Source of the DNA: Candidatus Endomicrobiellum cryptotermitis
GTDB lineage: Bacteria; Elusimicrobiota; Endomicrobiia; Endomicrobiales; Endomicrobiaceae
Direction: 5' to 3'
Assembly: GCA_031257835.1 (NCBI GenBank)
Contig: JAIRNY010000016.1
Coordinates: 1 to 55,106, forward strand
DNA: 55,106 nt
Shown: piece after piece, positions 11,055 to 17,714 of the stretch
Position numbering within the stretch: the first letter of the stretch is position 1
Layout of the letters: every line of letters starts with the position of its first letter
Translations under genes and position numbers: made by a program
The notes under the pieces: model-generated
What the model was told of the DNA's origin: nothing
The model's database searches: none
What the model saw: only the letters and a program-made list of their open reading frames with translations

Positions 11055-12410
11055 TTATAAGTCTTTGTAAAATACTACACTCTCTCTTCCATTATTTTTT
11101 ACTTTATATAATGCAACGTCAGCAGTGTTAATTATTGCGTTTACTTCTAAGTTATCTTTTGAATTGCAACTTATCCCAATACTTGCTGTAACGTTAAATT
11201 TTTCATTATTTTCTTCAAAGAAATTATTTTTTAAAGATTTATTAATGTTATTTGCTATAAGTAAAATTTCTTTTTTAGGTAAATTGGGGACAAATATTAT
11301 AAACTCATCACCTCCATATCTGCCAACCAAACTATCATTTCCTACACAAGACAGAATAACTTTAGTAATTTCTATTAGAACTTTATCGCCGATTAAATGG
11401 CCATACTTATCGTTTACATTTTTGAAGTTGTCTAAATCCACCATCAAAATATAAAACCTATCTTCATAGTATTTAGTTCTTTGAATTTCAGATTTTAATT
11501 TCTCTAGAAAGTAAGATCTTAATAGTAGACCAGTTAAAGAATCAATTCTTGATTTTTGTCTTATATCGTTAAAGATATTTGTTCTTTTTAAACCTAAAGC
11601 AAAGTGAGAAGCAAAAATAGAGCCATCTTTTATATATTTTGCTTCTAAATCTTTTTTTATAACAATAAACATACAACCTAATACATTACTTTCAATAAGC
11701 ATTGGAAAATATAAAATGCTAAAGTACTGTTTATTAAATTCTTTGTTATCTATAGCATAACAGATAGTTTCATTATTAGTTAATTTAATGGATTCTATAA
11801 AAGAAGCTAAATCATTGCCTTGTAAAATGCCAGAAACAGATAGTTTTTTCCATCCAGACGAAACTTTTTCTAAGATAGCTCCACCAAAAACCCCATAGTC
11901 TTGACTAAAAAAGTCTAAAATTAAATTTACATATTCTTGTTTTGATGTAATTGTAGATAATTTAGCATCTAAAGCATATAATTTAGATAATCTTTGCATG
12001 TCTTCTTCATATTCTTTTTTTGTTTTTATAGATTGTTGATATTCTATAAAAACTTCTCCATACTCATTTTTTAATGCATCTCTTTTTTTGATTAAGTTTG
12101 TTTTTAATTTTCTTAATTTTATATTTACATAATATGGAAATGGTATCAAAGAAATAAAAATTAAGCACATCAAAAATGACATGAAGGAAAAATTTCTTGC
12201 AATAAACATAAGGATACAACATGCAAGGATTGAAGAAAAAATAATAGAGCTTGTAAAGTATAATGAATAATAAAAGCCCACTAAAACCATAAAGCTTACC
12301 CATATTATAATGGCACCACCAAAAGACGGTACTACAAAATACAAACATACTACTATAAGAATTATATATATTAATTTTAGTATTCTTTTATCAATAGTTA
12401 TATTTTTCAA
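11055..12410 (-). CDS. Membrane GAF-GGDEF protein (probable diguanylate cyclase) without I-site
   Basis: Predicted to make cyclic di-GMP from two GTP. Four to five membrane helices occupy about residues 10-100, a short coiled region follows, then a GAF-like sensor domain (about 140-280) and a C-terminal GGDEF domain (about 290-450). The active loop is intact: GRYGGDEFIIF. The upstream inhibitory site, usually RxxD five residues before, reads VGND, so product feedback should be lost. The start is a TTG at 12410 preceded by GGAAG at 8 bases; it overlaps the end of the previous GGDEF gene by 20 bases, implying translational coupling. No EAL or HD-GYP phosphodiesterase is in the window. Confidence 0.88.
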   Translation of the reverse strand: MKNITIDKRILKLIYIILIVVCLYFVVPSFGGAIIIWVSFMVLVGFYYSLYFTSSIIFSSILACCILMFIARNFSFMSFLMCLIFISLIPFPYYVNIKLRKLKTNLIKKRDALKNEYGEVFIEYQQSIKTKKEYEEDMQRLSKLYALDAKLSTITSKQEYVNLILDFFSQDYGVFGGAILEKVSSGWKKLSVSGILQGNDLASFIESIKLTNNETICYAIDNKEFNKQYFSILYFPMLIESNVLGCMFIVIKKDLEAKYIKDGSIFASHFALGLKRTNIFNDIRQKSRIDSLTGLLLRSYFLEKLKSEIQRTKYYEDRFYILMVDLDNFKNVNDKYGHLIGDKVLIEITKVILSCVGNDSLVGRYGGDEFIIFVPNLPKKEILLIANNINKSLKNNFFEENNEKFNVTASIGISCNSKDNLEVNAIINTADVALYKVKNNGRESVVFYKDL

Positions 12411-13791
12411 TTCTATTTCTTCCTAATTTTTTTGCTTTATAAAGAGCTTTATCAGAATTTTCTATACACTCTTCAATGTTTAAGTTAACGTTTTGTTTAG
12501 TTAGCGATACAAAACCAAAACTTGCAGTTATGTTTATACTAACAGGGGAAAATTTTTCTAACGGTAAGTAAAATTTTGTTTTTTCTATAGACAATCTTAC
12601 TTTTTCTAGTATTTTCAAAGCATCATCAGCATTAGTATTTATCATTATAAAGGAAAATTCATCACCACCATATCTAGCAATAATATCTGCTTCTCTAAAT
12701 ATTGAACGTAAAATTGATACAAGTTGTCGTAAAACTGAATCTGCTGCTATATGTCCATAGCTGTCATTAATACTTTTAAAAAAATCTATATCTAAAATAC
12801 CAAGCGTTAAAGGTACCTTGCTTATTTTTGCTCTCTTTAATTCTTCGTTAAGCCGTTCTTTAAAAAAATCTTGTCTATAACATCCTGTGATGTCATCAGT
12901 AATAGCAAGAGTTCTAAGTTTTTCATATAAGTAATAATTGTCAATTATTTTGCTTATGCTTAACGAAAATAGAGATAACTTTTCTACATCTTCATTATAA
13001 AAAAAATTGTTTATATATGAAAATCCTTCTATAGTTCCCCAAAACATACCATTAACTGCTATCCTAACAGCTAGTATAGACTTTTTTTTACTGTTTTTTA
13101 TATTAAAGCGTTCGTCCTTAGCTAAATCATTTACTATTAAAGCCGTATTTTCCTTTATTATATAATTTGCAAAAGTATCATCTTCTTTATATTTTTGTAG
13201 TTTCCAACTTCCTTTACCCATAAAATTAATAGCTCTATCTTCAATCTTTAAAAATAAGTCATTTTCATTAGAAAATACCTGAAAAGACTGTATAATATTA
13301 CCAAGATTAACAAAATTTTCAATTCTTTTGGACAGTTTTTTTATCTCTAGATTGTTTTTTAAAATTTTGTTCTTTTTTAACATTATATCAAGTAAAATAT
13401 TATTGTTTTCAGCTAGCAATTTATTTTCAATTTTTTTATACCTATTTTGGTACATTTCAAAAATTATATATAACAATATAAGAGCTATACATTCAAAAGA
13501 AACTAACCTAGATCGAAAACGAATAAGTATGGGAAATTCTGCTGAGTTAACAACAAAAGCCATAGTATATATAAATGCTACAACCACAGCTAAGCAAGTT
13601 ATGGTTCTAGCATAATTACTTTTAAAAAAATAACATAAAGCTATTATTGGTAGTGTTATTATAGGAAAATTTATAAGGATATTATTAGGTAAAATCAACG
13701 CCCAAACAATAAAGAATACTCCCAGAATAATAGGGAAGCACACTTTCAATATATGTTTAATCTTAGAATTTTTTAAAGAATCATTTTTCAT
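12391..13791 (-). CDS. Membrane GAF-GGDEF protein (probable diguanylate cyclase) with I-site
   Basis: Same layout as its downstream neighbour: several N-terminal membrane helices (to about residue 115), a coiled coil, a GAF-like domain (about 170-300) and a C-terminal GGDEF domain. The active loop ARYGGDEFSFIM is intact and is preceded by READ, a good RxxD inhibitory site. The pair may be an ancient duplication. I take the ATG at 13791; AGGAG lies very close (two bases before it). The open frame extends to a TTG at 13812 that has no ribosome-binding site. The 5' end overlaps the preceding gene by 11 bases. Confidence 0.88.
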   Translation of the reverse strand: MKNDSLKNSKIKHILKVCFPIILGVFFIVWALILPNNILINFPIITLPIIALCYFFKSNYARTITCLAVVVAFIYTMAFVVNSAEFPILIRFRSRLVSFECIALILLYIIFEMYQNRYKKIENKLLAENNNILLDIMLKKNKILKNNLEIKKLSKRIENFVNLGNIIQSFQVFSNENDLFLKIEDRAINFMGKGSWKLQKYKEDDTFANYIIKENTALIVNDLAKDERFNIKNSKKKSILAVRIAVNGMFWGTIEGFSYINNFFYNEDVEKLSLFSLSISKIIDNYYLYEKLRTLAITDDITGCYRQDFFKERLNEELKRAKISKVPLTLGILDIDFFKSINDSYGHIAADSVLRQLVSILRSIFREADIIARYGGDEFSFIMINTNADDALKILEKVRLSIEKTKFYLPLEKFSPVSINITASFGFVSLTKQNVNLNIEECIENSDKALYKAKKLGRNRIEKYNY

Positions 13792-14323
13792 AACTCCTAG
13801 TATAGTCGACAATCAGTTTTGTTTCAACTTCTTTTTGTAAACTTTTATTTACAAATTTAAAATTTTTAACCCATTTGTTGTTAATTTTAGTACTGGGCCA
13901 GGCTATCCATAAGCCACTTTTCCCTTGCATTATACGACACTCTACCTCAATTTCATTATCGAAAATTACAGAAGCAAAAGCTCTAACAGTAGTATTATTT
14001 TTTAACTTATATAACTTGTTGATGTTAAAGGAGGATATACTTCCAATATTGTTAAAAACTTTGTTTTTTAGCAAAGAATCTTTTAAATATGCTTTAAAAT
14101 CTCTTTTTAATACGAAAATCTGTTTGTATTGTTTATTTTTTGATTTGTATATTGGAAATTTTAATTCATTATCTTGTAGCTCTACATTTAAAATTTGAAT
14201 ACTATTGTTTAAAGTTATACTAAATTTGTTGTTTTTCGTTGAAATTTCAGTAATTTTTAAACTAGCAAATGCACAATCAAAAAAGATTATAATAGTAAGA
14301 GAAAGTGGAAAAAACCTCACCAT
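13781..14323 (-). CDS. Exported protein with two SpoVG-like halves
   Basis: 180 residues beginning with a signal peptide (basic start MVRF, hydrophobic core, probable cleavage after AFA near residue 20). The rest looks like two tandem SpoVG folds. The first spans about residues 21-90 (LNNSIQILNVELQDN, then LKRDFKAYLKDSL). The second spans about 105-178 and is the clearer match: RAFASVIFDNEIEVE, then QGKSGLWIAWPS and a basic tail VNKSLQKEVE. SpoVG proteins elsewhere are cytoplasmic nucleic-acid binders affecting septation and gene expression, so an exported double form is unusual. It is coupled to the downstream GGDEF gene and follows the CpXC gene by 19 bases. The fold assignment is by eye. 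Confidence 0.6.
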   Translation of the reverse strand: MVRFFPLSLTIIIFFDCAFASLKITEISTKNNKFSITLNNSIQILNVELQDNELKFPIYKSKNKQYKQIFVLKRDFKAYLKDSLLKNKVFNNIGSISSFNINKLYKLKNNTTVRAFASVIFDNEIEVECRIMQGKSGLWIAWPSTKINNKWVKNFKFVNKSLQKEVETKLIVDYTRSYEK

Positions 14324-14342
14324 ATTTACTCGATAGCCTTGG

Positions 14343-14939
14343 TTATTTCTGTAAACATATTTTTATATTTTGATATCTTTTAAAAAAATCAATATAATGT
14401 TCAAGATTTGGATTATGTTTTATTAGATCTTCTAAACCTGAAAGTAAAGATTTTTCACTGAAATCTTGACTGTTTTTATAAAAAGGCATAAGTTTTGGTA
14501 TAGCTAACTTTCTAGCAATACTTGGAGTTATTTTTACAATATTTAGCTTAAGATTGCTAGCTAAATGTATTAAAATAGCTTCCTCATCTTCTATACCAAA
14601 CAGCAATACTGGTTCATAAGTAATTTTATTTTTGTCATTAAAATTTTCCAAAGCTAGTTTAAATTCCTTTTTCATTTTAGCCACGCATTGTGTTGCTTGC
14701 TCTTGAAAACTTCGGGGATATACAAAAGATATAAGCTCATTTTGACTGTCGTGATAGAGGATAAAACATTCAGCATAAAACATTTGCCCACATTCTGGGC
14801 ATGTAACAAGATTTATTTCTCCAGCAATTAAAGCTTCTTTGAGTTCATAGTTATCAGAGACACTTATCGCTGAAAGTAATTGTGTTTGGAAAGTATGGCT
14901 TTTAGGACATTTAATCTCTTCTAAATTTGAAATCGTCAT
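14343..14939 (-). CDS. CpXC-domain-like protein with a degenerate metal site
   Basis: 198 residues. The N-terminal 60 match the CpXC domain pattern: a first knuckle CPKSH where CPxC is expected, the spacer SDNYELKEALIAGEINL, and an intact second knuckle TCPECGQMF. One of the four cysteines is therefore lost. The remaining 140 residues are a helical region I do not recognise. CpXC proteins have no established function. First gene of a four-gene minus-strand cluster with the SpoVG-like and the two GGDEF genes. A TATAAT lies 18-23 bases upstream, but with no good -35. Confidence 0.7.
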   Translation of the reverse strand: MTISNLEEIKCPKSHTFQTQLLSAISVSDNYELKEALIAGEINLVTCPECGQMFYAECFILYHDSQNELISFVYPRSFQEQATQCVAKMKKEFKLALENFNDKNKITYEPVLLFGIEDEEAILIHLASNLKLNIVKITPSIARKLAIPKLMPFYKNSQDFSEKSLLSGLEDLIKHNPNLEHYIDFFKRYQNIKICLQK

Positions 14940-14956
14940 TTTTTTTATTTTATCAA

Positions 14957-14962
14957 ATTATA
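14957..14962 (-). promoter_or_regulatory. Possible -10 box for the CpXC-SpoVG-GGDEF cluster
   Basis: A perfect TATAAT on the minus strand lies 18 bases before the CpXC start codon. The sequence 17-18 bases further up (AAGCTC region) does not resemble TTGACA, so the assignment rests on the -10 and its position only. The rest of the divergent gap up to the plus-strand ATPase remnant shows nothing more that I can name except a short run of ATAC repeats near 15116-15130. Confidence 0.3.
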
Positions 14963-15143
14963 CAAAAGCTTAGCAATAAGAGCTTAGAAAGACTCCTATC
15001 CCTTCAAAAAATGATATTATATAGCAGTTAAATTGAAAATAAGAACTGGGATTGTTATCTGTCTTTGTCATGAATCAGATCCTTTTTTGGTAATATAAAT
15101 GGAACGGGAACGTAGATACATACATACATAAAGGAAGTTCAAT

Positions 15144-15822
15144 ATACTTACTCACGGACTGGAAAAGAGTTCCTATCTTTACAATTTGCCTGTTGTTCAA
15201 TATTTACTGTCTGGCAACAAAATAGTATTTAATAAAGATGTTGTGTTTTTTGTAGGTGAAAATGGTTCTGGAAAATCCACATTAATTGAAGCTATTGCTA
15301 TATGTTTTGGATTTAATGCTGAAGGCGGTTCGCAAAATTTTAATTTTGCAACTCGCAATACTGAATCTGAATTGTTTAAACATATAAAAATAATAAAATC
15401 GGCTTTTCCTAAAGATGGTTACTTTTTGCGGGCAGAGAGTTTTTATAATGTTGCTTCAAATATTGATGGGCAAAAATCATATGGAAGTCGTAGTTTACAT
15501 GAACAATCCCACGGTGAAAGTTTCTTTACACTATTTCAAGAGAGATTTTGGGGAAACGGTCTTTATATACTTGATGAGCCAGAAGCTGCATTGTCGCCAT
15601 CAAGACAAAGGTCTTTATTAGTTAAAATAGATGAATTAGTTAAACAAAATTCTCAATTTATTATTGTAACACTTTTTCCAATTGTGCTTGCATATCCTCA
15701 TGCAACTATATTTGAATTAAAAGATTCAAATATAACAGAAATCTCTTTTGAAGAAACAGAAATTTATAAAGTGTATAAACACTAATGAGCCTAAACAAAT
15801 GTTAAGACATCTTTTAGATTGA
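15144..15822 (+). pseudogene. Decayed AAA/ABC-type ATPase, only real gene remnant on the plus strand
   Basis: Matches the family of about 240-residue predicted ATPases with P-loop GENGSGKSTLIEAIA, signature SLHEQSHGESFF and Walker B LYILDEPEAALSP. Three signs of decay are seen. Family-like N-terminal sequence (YLYNLPVVQ) extends upstream of the first usable start (TTG 15186) to an ATA at 15144 that sits six bases after AGGAAG. The switch His after Walker B is lost: THSP has become TLFP. A one-base shift at the 3' end breaks off the tail, which continues in the next frame as NEPKQMLRHLLD to a stop at 15820-15822. The family is often found as an orphan ATPase and its role is not established. 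Confidence 0.75.
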
Positions 15823-15866
15823 GAGCTAGATGTGTTAGCAGTTCTTTCCCGTACCTAATCTCAAAA

Positions 15867-15941
15867 CTATAATCTTGAAAACACTTTTTCAAAGGCCTCA
15901 ATTATACACTGTTTTAAAAAATCAGTATTAATTTCGTTCAT
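15867..15941 (-). pseudogene. Truncated second copy of the HEPN gene 5' end
   Basis: A 24-codon frame beginning MNEINTDFLKQCI is identical in its first 13 residues to the intact HEPN protein at 16318-16734, then diverges and stops. The DNA repeat is 44 bases long and includes the region just upstream of the start codon. It lies downstream of the MNT gene and converges with the ATPase remnant. This looks like the stump of a duplicated or recombined toxin-antitoxin locus rather than a functional peptide. Confidence 0.7.
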
Positions 15942-15946
15942 TATTA
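15903..15946. repeat. 44-bp direct repeat, copy 1 (HEPN start region)
   Basis: Identical over 44 bases to 16696-16739, same orientation, about 0.79 kb apart. It covers the first 13 codons and the few bases before the ATG of the HEPN reading frame. The two flanks carry diverged but related sequence (ACTCCTGAA here, AGTTCCTAAA in the other copy). Confidence 0.95.
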
Positions 15947-16007
15947 ACTCCTGAATTGACCATTAAGGTTTTATAAAATTGACAAGCCGGTAGACTTTCA
16001 ATAGGAC

Positions 16008-16325
16008 TTATTGGTTACCATTATAAATAACTATATATTGCTTTCTAATTTCATTTTGAAAACTAATTGGCAAATTATCAAAAACTGACACATCAATTAT
16101 AAATGGTATGCTGCTATTTTTCAAAGCTTCTTTAAATTGTCCGATGTTATGTTTTTTTTGTCCAAATTCTTTAATCGTTAAATCTAGATCACTAGATTCG
16201 TATACATTTTTTATATTGTATCCTACTCTGCTGCCATAGGCCCAAACAACAGAATTTGGGTACATTTTTTTTATTATTGAAATGAGTTCATCTAAATGTT
16301 TTTTTTTGATAAAAATATCAACCAT
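16008..16325 (-). CDS. MNT-type minimal nucleotidyltransferase (antitoxin-like)
   Basis: 105 residues with the nucleotidyltransferase signature GSRVGYN followed at the right distance by SDLDL, and a later acidic strand (FIIDVSVFD). Members paired with HEPN proteins act as antitoxins by adding AMP to the HEPN partner. The gene overlaps the end of the HEPN gene by 8 bases, so the pair is translationally coupled, and both reading frames are intact. It lies downstream of the tRNA/DNA-repair operon ending in the lipoate ligase-like gene, on the same strand. Confidence 0.88.
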   Translation of the reverse strand: MVDIFIKKKHLDELISIIKKMYPNSVVWAYGSRVGYNIKNVYESSDLDLTIKEFGQKKHNIGQFKEALKNSSIPFIIDVSVFDNLPISFQNEIRKQYIVIYNGNQ

Positions 16326-16734
16326 TTTCGATAATTTCCTTTAATTTTTTTACATCTTCTAAAAAACCCTCAATCAAATTTAACGTTTCTTGGGCAAATT
16401 TCTGTCCATAATCATGAGCAGTATTATTCCTATTGTCTCTATATTTAAACCATCTGGTAACATCGTTTTCTGTTAATAAGTTGTACGCTGCAGCGTGGCG
16501 GAATAAATCTTTAAAAGTTAAAGCATTTACTGCTTTTTTTGTTGCAAAGTAAGGAGTAATTTTTTTTCTTAAAAGTTTACCACTTTGTTCTAAAGTCATT
16601 TCAAAAGATTTAACAAGAGAGTTACGATACATTTCAAATTCTATAGAGTTTTCTTTACTTTTTTTTAAGTATTCATAAGATTTTTCAAGTGTCAATATAC
16701 ACTGTTTTAAAAAATCAGTATTAATTTCGTTCAT
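16318..16734 (-). CDS. HEPN-domain protein, HI0074 type (toxin-like partner of MNT)
   Basis: 138-residue all-helical protein of the nucleotidyltransferase-substrate-binding family. The HEPN active motif Rx4-6H is visible near residue 105 (RNNTAHDYG), so ribonuclease activity is possible. Paired proteins of this kind form toxin-antitoxin systems in which MNT adenylylates the HEPN protein. The start is 16 bases after the stop of the preceding lipoate ligase-like gene, with AGGAAC-like sequence upstream, so it may ride on that operon's transcript. A truncated copy of its 5' end lies at 15867-15941. Confidence 0.88.
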   Translation of the reverse strand: MNEINTDFLKQCILTLEKSYEYLKKSKENSIEFEMYRNSLVKSFEMTLEQSGKLLRKKITPYFATKKAVNALTFKDLFRHAAAYNLLTENDVTRWFKYRDNRNNTAHDYGQKFAQETLNLIEGFLEDVKKLKEIIENG

Positions 16735-16739
16735 TATTA
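16696..16739. repeat. 44-bp direct repeat, copy 2 (inside intact HEPN gene)
   Basis: Second copy of the repeat at 15903-15946, here as the genuine 5' end of the HEPN gene. Confidence 0.95.
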
Positions 16740-16750
16740 GTTCCTAAACA

Positions 16751-17407
16751 TTAAAATTTATTATTCCAATTTTTTGTAGAATATTTTTCTTTTGCAAGTA
16801 TATTTGCAGTCTCTATTTCTTTGTTATAGAAATAATCTTTTTGTGTTTTAGTATTTAAGTATTTAGCTAAATTTTTAGCAAAATGTTTTGTAAAAGTACT
16901 TCTGTCTAGATCGTTTAATTTTAAATGAACTGATCCCTGTATTATAACTTTGTTTAAACGTCGTCTTAAGCAAGATCCTACAATTTTTTTATTGTTTAAA
17001 AATAAATCATTTTCACAAAAACTATCAACACACATATTATTTATATTTTCCCCTTTACAACTTAATATTTGAGGGTTAATATTTAGTATCTTAAGAGCAC
17101 TTTTTATTGCTAAGTGTATATTTTTGTATGTTTTAACTTCATTATACACATCCCAACAAATAGAAGAAACTATAAAACAGTAAGATATATCATTTTTGTG
17201 GTTTACTGTAAGACCTCCGGTAAAGCGTCTAACAAAATTAGTTTGCTTTATTTCTTTAGCTTTTTGAAAATACCCAATAGTAGTATAACGTCCGTCCCAT
17301 AAATACGTTCTTAGAACGGGGTTATTGTTGTAATTATTGAATATAGCCTCATCTAAAGACATATTTGTTATAGCATCTTTTTTATCATCACATATCCAGC
17401 GAAGCAT
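16751..17407 (-). CDS. lplA: Lipoate-protein ligase A-like protein, single domain
   Basis: About 218 residues of the biotin/lipoate ligase fold. The ligand-binding loop RRFTGGLTVNH (RRxxGGGxVxH type, with one Gly changed to Leu) is near residue 60, and the conserved Lys sits in KKIVGSCLRR near 140. The C-terminal accessory domain of the long LplA form is absent, as in many short homologues. It would attach scavenged lipoate or octanoate to lipoyl domains. I take the ATG at 17407 (MLRWICDD), overlapping ogt by 20 bases, with AAAGGAA 12 bases upstream; the open frame starts 7 codons earlier. Last gene of the miaB-lplA operon. Confidence 0.75.
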   Translation of the reverse strand: MLRWICDDKKDAITNMSLDEAIFNNYNNNPVLRTYLWDGRYTTIGYFQKAKEIKQTNFVRRFTGGLTVNHKNDISYCFIVSSICWDVYNEVKTYKNIHLAIKSALKILNINPQILSCKGENINNMCVDSFCENDLFLNNKKIVGSCLRRRLNKVIIQGSVHLKLNDLDRSTFTKHFAKNLAKYLNTKTQKDYFYNKEIETANILAKEKYSTKNWNNKF

Positions 17408-17714
17408 TTTTACCAGTTTCCTTTTCATATTTAAGCATTTTAATTTTTTTATTTACCCCACCTTTTGCAGAATACCCACCCATGGCACCATCAGTTCTTA
17501 TAACTCTATGGCATGGAATTGTTGGCGCAAATGGATTTTTGCTTAAAGCTAAGGCTACTGCTCTAGCAGATTTGGGAGACCCTACAATTTTTGCAATTTG
17601 TTTGTAAGTTAAAGTTTTTCCCGGCGGGATATTAAAACAAGCTTTCCAGGTTTTTACATAAAAACTAGGATATTTGTCCATTTGTTTAATAATATCTTGT
17701 GGTATCTTTTTCAT
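17388..17714 (-). CDS. ogt: Methylated-DNA-protein cysteine methyltransferase, C-terminal domain form
   Basis: Repairs O6-methylguanine by transferring the methyl group to its own Cys. This 108-residue protein is just the DNA-binding/active-site domain: the helix-turn-helix region (LTYKQIAKIVGSPKSARAV) and the active site PCHRVIRTDGAMGGYS. The Cys is present, so it is not an alkyltransferase-like protein, which has Trp there. The family N-terminal domain is missing. It overlaps uvrC by four bases (ATGA), so the two repair genes are coupled. Confidence 0.88.
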   Translation of the reverse strand: MKKIPQDIIKQMDKYPSFYVKTWKACFNIPPGKTLTYKQIAKIVGSPKSARAVALALSKNPFAPTIPCHRVIRTDGAMGGYSAKGGVNKKIKMLKYEKETGKNASLDM

